A DNA stretch of 64,000 nucleotides from positions 1-64,000 of the forward strand of contig JAAVTG010000986.1 of NCBI GenBank assembly GCA_011947345.1, given 5' to 3'. Both the position numbers and the translations under genes were made by a program. Shown piece after piece: positions 1 to 9,273 of this stretch. Source of the DNA: Phytophthora quininea. Taxonomy: Eukaryota > Oomycota > Peronosporomycetes > Peronosporales > Peronosporaceae. The notes beneath the pieces were generated by a model. That model did not search any database. It was given only the letters and a program-made list of their open reading frames with translations, and was not told where the DNA came from. How positions within the stretch are numbered: the first letter of the stretch is position 1; each line of letters starts with the position of its first letter.

Positions 1-204
1 AAACCCTAAACCCTAAACCCTAAACCCTAAACCCTAAACCCTAAACCCTAAACCCTAAACCCTAAACCCTAAACCCTAAACCCTAAACCCTAAACCCTAA
101 ACCCTAAACCCTAAACCCTAAACCCTAAACCCTAAACCCTAAACCCTAAACCCTAAACCCTAAACCCTAAACCCTAAACCCTAAACCCTAAACCCTAAAC
201 CCTA
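1..204. repeat. Telomeric array (CCCTAAA)n
   Basis: About 29 uninterrupted copies of the 7-bp unit CCCTAAA. The C-rich strand reads 5' to 3' inward, as expected for the left end of a linear chromosome; the G-rich strand is TTTAGGG, the unit known from oomycetes and most plants. The array starts at base 1, so the contig probably reaches the telomere. Confidence 0.97.
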
Positions 205-591
205 GGTTCAATTTTCCAGGAACGTCTCTACTAAACCCTAAACCCTAAACCCTAAACCCTAAAGTTGTACCGGAAACAAATAGCAAAACGTCACCCACTG
301 CCTATCTCGGGTGGGTGTGGCATGTCCGGGTATTAATTGTACCAGAGGGTGACCCTTTCAGTTCCCTAAACCCTAAACCCTAAACCCTAAACCCTAAACC
401 CTAAAACATATGTTTCCAGGCTAGATTTCTCAAAAACCATGTTTTTGCGTGTATACAAAATCCCAGACATTTTTGAAAACTTTTTTCGGCTCAATCAATA
501 GTTCATGATCGATAACATACCTGTGCAAAATTTGAGTACCGGTTTCCAGGCTAGTTTTCAAACGGTCGCGTATACTAAACCCTAAACCCTA
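205..591. repeat. Degenerate telomere-proximal zone with interstitial telomeric blocks
   Basis: Three further CCCTAAA blocks (231-263, 364-405, 575-591) alternate with non-telomeric spacers. The spacers share the motif TTTCCAGG, seen near 213, 411 and 542, and at the last two followed by CTAG. This suggests the spacers are copies of one short sequence that was captured or amplified together with the telomere repeats. Confidence 0.85.
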
Positions 592-1167
592 CAACACTCA
601 AACCCTACAACTCTCACACACGACACACACTCACAAACTACACACACTTATACTCACACTCTATATACACTCATACACACACTCACTCTCTCTATTCCTT
701 CCTCAACACCATTCTTTATTCTCTTCTTACACTCTTTTTACACACTCATACTTTACACTACACCCATTTATTCTTTACACACTACTTTTCTTAACATTCC
801 TATTTCACATACTCTCATTTATCTATACAATATCTACATATCCACACTACACAATTCATACTCTTACACTTATATACACTCTTACACTAATATATACTTT
901 CCATACTTTCCACATATACTCCTAATTCTTACTTTTCCATATTACTTACTAACTAACTCTAACTCTAACTAACTAACTCTCTATCAAATCATTCAAATTA
1001 ATTTTCCTATCAATACCAATCCATCTAATTTTATCAACTATTACCGTTATTTTCATTTTCTCTTACTCCCATCCTATTTTTCTCATTTACCTATCCTATT
1101 TCATACTATTTACACTTTCATTTTAACTCAAACCATACCATATTAATCTTAAACCATAAACATTCAT
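571..1167. other. G-free subtelomeric tract (top strand)
   Basis: In 597 bases the top strand has only two G (622 and 1046), including a 423-base run with none. The bases are A, C and T in CACA, CTCT and TAACT-like patterns. From 1168 to about 1440 G stays near 5 percent, then becomes normal. No gene is seen; the open frame at 1166-1546 is a by-product of the skewed composition. Confidence 0.95.
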
Positions 1168-1569
1168 GCCCTACAGCACGTATACGCTGCACACATTCCC
1201 ACTCTACACACTTCTATTCTACACAAACTTACACTCACTCACCTTCGTACTATTCCCAACAACACTGTCACACACACAACCACCCATAACCTTTTTCCAC
1301 AGATCATTCTTTACCATCGTTTCTTTAACTATTCGACAGACATTTTTCCTTCCCATACACACACATATTATACAACACGCTTATTCTACATATATTCTCC
1401 CTCCACAGCACACTTCCCAACCTCCAATTGCACTCGACATACTCAAATATTTATTCTATTTGTGTTCTTTGTCGAGTCCAACCAGCATGTTCACCTTGCG
1501 TCGCAGTCTCCCTAGTCTTCATCCCAAACATGATAAGCAGCCGTAATTAACCTTACTGATCGTTAACTA

Positions 1570-2130
1570 CTTGACAGGTCTGTCTCTATCACTTCGCAGT
1601 GTCACCATCGTGTTCCTCATATACAAACACGTGATTCTCCAAGGTTTTAGTCGAAGCAGGTGTGTGCCACCGTAGATAACTTTGCTACTCGCCGATTGGC
1701 TGATGGGCCTGTCTATGTCATCTCAGACAATCAACATCGTGTTCTCCACAAATGAAAACGTAGTCTCCCAAGTTTTCAGCCCAACCCGGTGCGTGTAGAC
1801 GTTGTTATCGTTTCTGACCGCTGATTGGATGATGGGCCTGTCTCTGTCACTTCAGACTATCACCTTCCTTTTCCCCGTATACGAAAACGTAGTCTCGCAA
1901 GTTTTCAGCCCAAACAGGTGTGTACAACCGTGGTTATCCTTCCTGATCACTGATTGGATGATGAGCCTGTCTCTATCACTTCAGACTATCGCCATCATGT
2001 TCCTCGTATATGAAAACATGCTTTCCCAAGTTTTCAGCTCAACTGGTGGAGTACAGCCGTTGTTTTCGTTGCTGATCGCTGATTGGCGGATGCGCCTGTT
2101 TTTGTTCGCTCAGAGCATCACCATCATGTT
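1570..2130 (+). repeat. 129-bp tandem repeat, about 4.3 copies
   Basis: The anchor GATTGG recurs at 1694, 1823, 1952 and 2081, an exact spacing of 129 bp, and a partial older copy lies near 1580. Copies have diverged by substitution but keep length. Because 129 is 43 codons, the last copies stay open in one frame (1802-2176), giving a 43-residue protein-like repeat containing ADWMM and SQVFS. A diverged copy occurs at 13130-13280. It may be a satellite or the internal part of a dispersed element; coding is not shown. Confidence 0.85.
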
Positions 2131-2142
2131 CGCCTTACTGAA

Positions 2143-2340
2143 AACCCTAGTTACACTTAGTTTCATTATACTGTGATCAGTATTACCGTCAGTATAGTCT
2201 GATAACCTAAAATAGTGTATCGAGTAGTACTAATTTGGGCGCTAAAAAGCAGCGCGCTACAGGAATAAACAGCAGCAAAATCCCAAAATAGAGCCCATAA
2301 CGCGACGTCATTTTAGTGCGATACATATGTAGCGCCGACC
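2143..2340 (+). repeat. Dispersed subtelomeric element, tail region (copy 1)
   Basis: This stretch follows the 129-bp repeats directly and matches 16320-16612 along its length. Shared landmarks are ACACTTAGTTTCATTAT, ACTAATTTGGGCG, ATAACGCGACG and TGTAGCGCCGACCA. In both loci the 129-bp repeat precedes this tail, so repeat plus tail form one unit. Confidence 0.75.
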
Positions 2341-2351
2341 ATATATATATA

Positions 2352-2420
2352 GGATGTTGTCGCTTGATCAGTCCTCTGGTGTACCAGATCCACGCCTGGA
2401 ACGGCCTCAGTTGCGGTTGC
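2352..2420 (+). repeat. Fragment of the GATC-rich TIR element
   Basis: About 69 bp closely matching 6811-6879 inside the complete short-TIR element, beginning GGATGTTGTCGCTTGATCAG. No terminus is present, so it is a relic. Confidence 0.75.
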
Positions 2421-2833
2421 TACTTATTATTGAGGAACGTTTTCTGAATCATGAGTATGTCGTGTCCAGACCTAACTTCTGAGTAAAATACTATTTTTAA
2501 GGAAAACTTATCTCATTATTTGCACTTACTTAATTTTGAGGAAAAAATCTACATAATAAATTGATTTCATAAAATTTATATAGACCCTCCGACATGTCTA
2601 CTTGCCTACTTAACACGAATTCCACACACGGAGGTCACCTCTGAAAAGTGCCTTGACATTCACAACTAATTCCGGTAATCCTCCGTTCCTTCCCAAATTT
2701 ATTTTGTGTGCTAGATGATGTCTAAGAAGTAATGTGGTGAAGTTGCAAGGTCTACTTCCTCTTGGAAAGCTCGTAATCGCAACGAGGACAAGACGTCTAA
2801 CAGCTCACAGCGCTGGTTTATCCCTAAACCTAG
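2421..2833. other. Intergenic, nothing recognised
   Basis: A/T-rich sequence without a convincing coding frame, repeat or RNA gene. It would hold the 5' region of the transposase gene that follows. Confidence 0.5.
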
Positions 2834-2843
2834 TCCAATTGCA

Positions 2844-5800
2844 TTGGCAAATATATCTTCAAACCGCATCGTTGAGATCATGGAGCGCTGTGGTTGTAAC
2901 CGGAAAGCATGCCCAGTGCCAGGATGTTCCAAGTGCCCCCGATGTGGTTGTAGCATGACGGACTCAGTGTGGAAGAGAAGCTTGCTCGGAGGCCAGGGCG
3001 TCCACGAGGGACAGCGCCGTCAACCGCTACAAAGCTGCCCCCTGAACTGCGAAGGAGCACTCGCATCGAGTCGAACCCGAGTTGGTTCATGAGCCCCCTC
3101 CGCTCACGCCTACACCATCAAATCGGCGGGTTCCTGAATACAAAGCTATCATGGAGTTTTTGGAGAGCCGAGTGATCGAATTGAGTACGTACGAAAACAT
3201 ATTGGCGCTAAGAAGAAACGGTGTGCGTCATCGTTTTGGGATGCGGCAGCACCGAGTCGTGAAAATGGAAGAACGCGTACAGTTATATTGAATTTATATA
3301 TGACTCTACTCACATGCATCGCTGAAGCAATTTGCGGTGAGGAAGCCGCTGCAGCTTCGCTCCAGTTGTTTGCGCTGTGGCTGGGTAGTACCCCCGCTGT
3401 TACTGTGGCTGCTCACGAAACAGCGGTTGACATTCGTCGCTCCGTTCAACAAGTGATAGCACCAGTATTGGCGGCTAGTACTCGAGGAAGCACGGAACGT
3501 CGAGCAATTCGCGCCGTTTTGAGTCGCTGTTTTACATGGAGAGAGCTTCATCTCTAGCAGAAGTCGTGCCTGGCCTGAACGTATGCAGACGGAGTTACTG
3601 GAAAGGAAGACGCGATTACGACCTGCTAAGCACAATTGGTACATTGGCGAAGCCAAAATGGCGACGCCAAAAATTCGTTGAATCGCACGTAGATGCCGCT
3701 GTCAAGAGCATTTTGGCGATGGAGAATGTTGCATTTGTATCCTGGGGGACAAAGCGGATCAAGCTAGACCACGTGTACCACGACGTCCCAAGTATATTGC
3801 GTTGGCGTCCGATAAGTGTGATATTCGAGCAGTACGAGAAATCTAATCAAAATTGTGTGAGCAAGTCTACGTTTTACGAGCTTGCATCGATGTTGACAAA
3901 TGGTGAAGTACAAGCACGGACGGCGGTTGATTATGTCACTGGATTTCTTCTCAACGACAACTTTGAGCTGTTAACAAGAATTATTCGTGATATTCTGCCC
4001 AGTGCTTTTGAGGATTTGACACGCAAGATGGATATTCTCAAAACCTGGTTGAAGTATGGAACGGTTGGTCATTTCGAAGATGTTGCGGGTAAAAATGATC
4101 CTCCTTGTGCTCGTCATTTGATTAAATTTGGTTTGTTGCATCCTGACACGAGCTCAGACTCGCTACCAGTAACTTGTACCTGCTGCCAAGCATTCCATAA
4201 TCTTATTGCACAAGTCAAGCACCAACTCGAGGATGGCGGCGCTGATGAAAACACGTTAACAGTTGTGGCAGATTGCCATGCCAAGCTGGAACTGTTTCTT
4301 GGTCATCGTCTCCAAGTGCTTAACCAACAACGGGCAATAAACCAGCTTTTCATGAAATGAAGTCTCGATGTGTTGGAGCAGAAGCAACAGAAGCTCTTGT
4401 CATCATCGATTTCAAAATGAAAGCGGAGCCAATTTATTTTCGCGAGAAAACATCGGATCATTATGGCAAAAGAGGTATGAGCTGGCATGGCGCTATGGCA
4501 CGTTTCTGGACTAAGGAGCACCCTTCACAAGAACCAGTTGAAAGCAAGGTGTACTTTGATCAGATATCTGATGGCGACAACCGGCAAGATAAGGATGCTG
4601 TTATTGCCCTTCTCGAAGCTCTCATGATTTCTCTCAGACGTACATTGCCGTCGATAACAACAATCACTTTACAGAGCGACAATGCTAGCTCCTATCAAAA
4701 TGCTTTAGTCGCAGTGTTGCCGCCTATAATTGGTGCTGTTCATGGAGTTCGCGTGGCGCGATTTATTCATACGGACACGCAGGACGGGAAGTCGATGCTG
4801 GACGCACACTTCGCACGAGCCATGAAGAAAATACGAACGTACGTCCAACAGGGATACAATTGCGTCACGCCAAGTCAACTTGTGGCGGCGCTGAACGTCG
4901 ATGGAGGTGTTGTAGATTGCGTGGCAGAGCTTATCGAGTACGACCGACAGAAGTTGCAGCACCTGGGAATGACTATCAAGCGACTAGTTCAGGATCTCGG
5001 CGCAGTTCGATCCAGAGTGAACGATGTGTTCTACGATTTTCCGCCAAATACAATTGCTAACGATGGTGTTGGTTTTGATAGCCGATCGGTACCTTCATTC
5101 ACCGCTCAATTATATTCCTACTCGGGTGTTGGTAGTGGAGTTCGCGTGGTCTTTGATTTTGCAAACAGTCACTGCTCGGTTGACAAAGGTCAGGAGAAAG
5201 ATGTGGTAGATACTGTTGGGGATGCCATCGATGCAGTGATTGAAGCGGAGATCGGGGATACAGACGCAAATGAAGAAACTAGCCTAGCTGCGGATGGCCC
5301 ATACCTATCCGATGATAGTTCAGAAAGCGGGGACGAGGATGATAGCGCTAACGAAAGTGATAGTGGGGTCGATGAAGAGGGAGGACTAGAAGGGAGCAAT
5401 GACTGCGAGATTCCAGGCGTCATTGGCGTCATTGGCGTCATCACGGGTGTAAGTATTACGAAGGCGAAGCAAATTCGACGAAGAGCAAGAAAATGGAAAC
5501 AATCTGATATACCTACTCCCAAACCTCGTTCGTCAACGCCCAATGAGCCTGTGGAGCACGATATTGCTTCATACGCAAAGCGCTCGTTAATCACTATGAG
5601 AAACGCAGGGGACCTTAATATCATCGAGGCTGGTAGTCTTCCTCGCGAAATGGCCAATCTGAATTTGTGCTTCTCAAGTAATCCGGCTAGTAATCCGTTG
5701 TTAAAGCAAGGCTGGGCAAGACGTCCGGCATGGGGTCATATGTATGGGGCTCGCTACATCAAACGATACGAGAAACAAGTAGCTGAGTTATTTCAACAGG

Positions 5801-7113
5801 GTGTGGAAAATAACTCTCGTAAGTTGGGCCCAGCGCGCATGCTCGAAGTGCTTATCAAGAGCCATCCTAAGAGATACGATATTCCCAGCGAGAATGAAAT
5901 TCGGGCGGAGATATCCAAGCTTGCACGTTCAAGACGAAAACGGCCACGGGATGTCTTGCAGTCGATAGCCGTGTCGGGTGAAGATGGTGACGAGCAAGAA
6001 AAACTCAACACCGGCAGCCAATGCAGGCTTGCTATGCATCATTTTTGGAAGATGTTGTTGCACAAGATCCAGGCATCAAGCCAAAGCTAGCACTCCAAAA
6101 ACTCCGTGACACTTTCCCATTGAGTACTGTGGTGTAGCGGGATTTATCAAAATCCGCTTCCACTGCGCCCAGACACCGACTAACGGAGGGGTACTCCGAT
6201 ATCCGTGGGGATGCCGAAGTGTGCTCACCTTGTGTACCCGTCGGCGGGCTGGATCTGCTCTTCAGGTGCTTCGAGGATGCTTGATCTGTCAAGATCGAAC
6301 GTCTTGGCGGGACGTGGGAGGTCAGGAGCAGCGCGGGAATCTTCACTCTGCGTCCTTGAATATTTGCCAGACCAGTAATCGCTTGGATCTACTTAGATCT
6401 GGGGCCTGGATCTTGGATCCAGGTGGAGGGTTGCCTTGAGGGTGTGTGGTCTTCCTTTTCCGTACTTGAACGCTTCCAATAGCGTGATCTTGGAGGGTTG
6501 AGGGTCGATCGGTCGCCCTGGCCAAGTAGTAACTCCAGTAGACCTTGGATCTGCACTTGGTACTTGTGGATCCAGACTGCGAGTGGATCTGGCCAATATA
6601 TTATCCAGATCACCCGAGCGCTGCTTGATCCGCGGTGATCCCGACGTAGCTGGACTGGGCCAATGTAGATCCCGTGGTCGTATGCGCTAAGAAGGGCACT
6701 TGTGGTGTACAAGGCAAATTCGACTCTGTATTAAGCAAATTATGAGTGGATCCATTGGAGATCCCATCCCAAAACCTATCACCTGCACCATTTCTATACC
6801 TGCCGCTGGATGCTGTCGCTTGATCAGTCCTCTGGTGTGCCAGATCCACGCCTGGAACGGCCTTGGTTGCAGATCTGGGCTGCCCACGTCTGGATCCATT
6901 GCTTCCGCGATGTATCCATGTCTGATCCGGGGATCTGAGTCTGGATCCGGCATGCTGGGCTCCCATATCGACCGCATTTCCGGAAAACCGCTTCACCACA
7001 GTACTTCAGAATTGACGGACTTCAAAATTACAACAAAAGTATCATCAGTCAAGCAAAAACTGAAGAAACGCCGAATGTACACTACTCCGACAAAGAAGAA
7101 AACGCCAGATTGA
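2844..7113 (+). pseudogene. DDE-type transposase gene, frameshifted and split by a TIR element
   Basis: A broken transposase read in several frames. The N-terminus (2844-3090) has a Cys cluster, CGC-x4-CPVPGC-x2-CPRCGC, then an AT-hook-like RRPGRPRG. The middle part is 3082-3557 and 3536-4360. The catalytic part (4357-6090, 577 codons) has IIDFKMK, GKRGMSWHG and LQSDNASSYQN, consistent with an RNase H-fold DDE core, then an acidic stretch (about codons 310-345), a basic stretch and a conserved C-terminus with GWARRPAWG and GPARMLE. Frames shift near 3085, 3540, 4360 and 6010. From 6003 another frame continues to 6127, jumps the element at 6128-7000 and stays open to the stop at 7113. I recall similar proteins in cnidarian and fish genomes but cannot name the superfamily, and I did not find the ends of its own element. 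Confidence 0.7.
6128..7000. mobile_element. Short-TIR GATC-rich non-autonomous element, complete copy
   Basis: An 873-bp element with imperfect 13-bp terminal inverted repeats, TGTGGTGTAGCGG and the complement of CCGCTTCACCACA. It is flanked by GTAC on both sides (6124-6127 and 7001-7004), so the duplication is 4 bp, or TA if the TIR is read one base longer. It has no convincing gene and is packed with GGATC/GATCC/AGATC motifs. It sits inside the transposase reading frame; removing it with one GTAC restores an open C-terminus. It matches the outer arms of 17688-21808 in inverse orientation. Confidence 0.85.
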
Positions 7114-7333
7114 AACCATACCAGCTTGCCGCACGACAAACGAACTCCAAATTGAAATCACAATAAATTTTGAGTTGTTTGCCTTCAGCGTCTCATCCCC
7201 GAACTGCTTGGACAAAGTTCGAGGGGATCGCCAAATAATTCCCCAACGTTCGCCTGTACAGATCGAGTCGCACATCATCATAAAATACGCACACAGCTAA
7301 ACTTTCCTGAGCACCCTTTCATCCATCACAATG

Positions 7334-7696
7334 CTAATGATTCGCGCATGGCGGCTCCGTTCGTGGGTATCGTCGACCACCAGTGGTAGGAACTGGTTCA
7401 GCAGGAAATACTCGAACGAATTGAGACTGGGCCAACAGCATCACCTTGGACATGGCGTCGTACGAGTAGACGTTGGTGAAGGCCATGAAAGCCGTGAAAA
7501 TGACGGTGATGGTCGGTTCCGCTCGGGAGAAGTTGCCGGGCATACCAAGCGTACCAATGCCGTAGATGCAGCAGGCGAGGTTGAAGGCCGTCTTGGCGTC
7601 TTCGAGCTTGAAGAAGGGTTTCTTGCCATAGATGGTGGAGGTTTGGGGCTTGGGACGGCGGATGTCAATTGCAAAGTGAGGCAGGAGATCGGCCAA
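7334..7696 (-). pseudogene. Amino acid/auxin permease (AAAP family) N-terminal fragment
   Basis: About 90 residues look like the start of an AAAP-family amino acid transporter: a cytoplasmic N-terminus, then FFKLEDAKTAFNLACCIYGI and GTLGMPGNFSRA, typical of the first membrane helix, then a second helix with FMAFTNVYS and AMSKVMLLA. Similarity stops there and the frame ends in unrelated sequence. Family members have about 10-11 helices and 450 or more residues, so this is a gene fragment. It lies among mobile elements with no other host gene beside it. Confidence 0.7.
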
Positions 7697-8559
7697 AAGT
7701 ACTAACGAGGGCGTCGTGCGCGGTGTGGAGAAGGGCTTTGATCCGGGGATGCTCCTGCTCGCTTTGATCTGGCTTTGGGCTGCATTGCTAGCGCGGTTGT
7801 ACCGTTGCAGTGAAAGTAGGATTAGTCTGCGTGACGGACTTGTGCAGGTGGGAGGCAGACTGGGGTCCCAGCATCATTCTTGCTCTCGATTATGAGAGAA
7901 TCAAACTGGTGTGTGATAAAAATAGAATCCTGGACGATTTCAGAGCTCGAAGCCGCGGCCATTGTGACTAGCATCAACATAATCGTTGAGTTCGTCGACG
8001 CGTACTGCTTCGAACGATGCAATACGTCCCGGATGGCATGGTTCAGTTTTAGGAGAAAAGAGAGAAGCGTACAGTACATGTCGAGATCGTTTGATAATTC
8101 CCAGTGCGCAATTAGTTTTGATTTGATTTGCCCCACCAATTCGCGTTTTTGTGTGACCTTTATGTACAGAAATGGTGTTAAGTTATTGTGTCGTTTCGGA
8201 TTTGACACTCGTAGTCGTAACTAATACGGTATGAAAATGTAAGTCGTATAAATGAATAAGAATCGCCATTTCTGAAAGTCTTATGGTATGGCACGATCTA
8301 AAGACAAACACTGCATGCACTCGTGTTAACTTCAGATGCAATGAGTTCAAGGAAGTGGTCGACAATGCTCGAGATTACATTTTTACGTAGTGTCTTCGCA
8401 TGTTGCTCTTGACTTCGTTCAACAACAGAATGAACTAAATATCCGTCATCACACTTTTGTGCCCCAAATGTTATGCCATTACTGGGTCGCCCCTGAAACG
8501 TCAAATGCTCAAAATCTCAGCTCAGCAAATCCGGGATTTTGCGAAGTTGGTGCTTTCTT
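7697..8559. other. Intergenic, nothing recognised
   Basis: Both strands were read. Open frames are short and without recognisable motifs, and no repeat matches elsewhere in the window were seen. Confidence 0.5.
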
Positions 8560-8569
8560 CTATTTTGCA

Positions 8570-9273
8570 TCAAGAAACCTGCTTGGACCAAAAGGAATGG
8601 CCATACTGAAGCGAATGCTTTCGTCTACCCGCAGTATTCTGCCCCCATTTGCCTTCTGGAGCGACCCCACGAAGCACGCAGCTCTTTTGGGCTTTTGGCA
8701 ACGGCACCAGGTCATACTTTGCCTCAGTTGTTTGTGCTGGTAGAGGTGTACGAAGAACGAAATCGAGAGCAGCCTTGGTGGCGGCATCCTCACCGTCACC
8801 CAAATTGGCCCGACGAGTCATCTCCATGCGGATGGGCTTTGCCATCAGCACATTTGCGGGAATGTTTGGATCCCCGTCGGGGTCCGCTTTCTGTGAAGTT
8901 TAGCGAACTTCCGCTTGAGCGAGTCGGTTGTTCCGTCGTCACAACGTAGGCTGCGTTGTGTAGGAAACTGCGTAGTCCAATTCGTCTCGAGAAAGTGGTA
9001 AATGAGTTTCGAGAAGATCTAAAGGCTGTCAGTATCTGCGTCTGAAAACCCAGCTCCTCTAGGGCGACGTTGCTGCTGCTGTTGGTTTTCAGCATCTCGG
9101 GCATGGATTGGCTGAGCAGGAGGTGGAGTTTGAACGAGAGGAGATTCAAAAAGGAGCTGTATCGAATGGTGAACTTGCTGGTGGCTGTGAGAATTGTAGT
9201 GTAAGGCGTAGAGGTGTTGTTGTTGAGGAGATAGCACCGACAGAAAGTTTATGTGTGTAAAATACACAAACAT
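8570..9273 (-). pseudogene. Oomycete DUF-type (DUF6818-like) protein, frameshifted
   Basis: Three reverse-strand frames join into one protein. The first (9273-9019) is His/Gln-rich with a QQQQQ run and ends RRPRGAGFSDADTDSL. The middle (about 9018-8852) gives SLKRKFAKLHRKRTPTGDPN. The last (8851-8570) gives MAKPIRMEMTRRANLGDGED. The combination of SLKRKF, PTGDP and RRA(D/N)LG is one I recall from an abundant oomycete family annotated as DUF6818, thought to be Myb-like and DNA-binding. At least two frame changes show it is dead. The family name is from memory and should be checked. Confidence 0.5.

Noticed and set aside
1166..1546. 126-codon frame in the G-poor tract
   Set aside because: Stop codons TAG and TGA need G, so open frames are expected by composition; the product is low-complexity.
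1..2180. CRISPR-like array
   Set aside because: The telomere and 129-bp repeats have no unique spacers between conserved short repeats, and the genome is eukaryotic.
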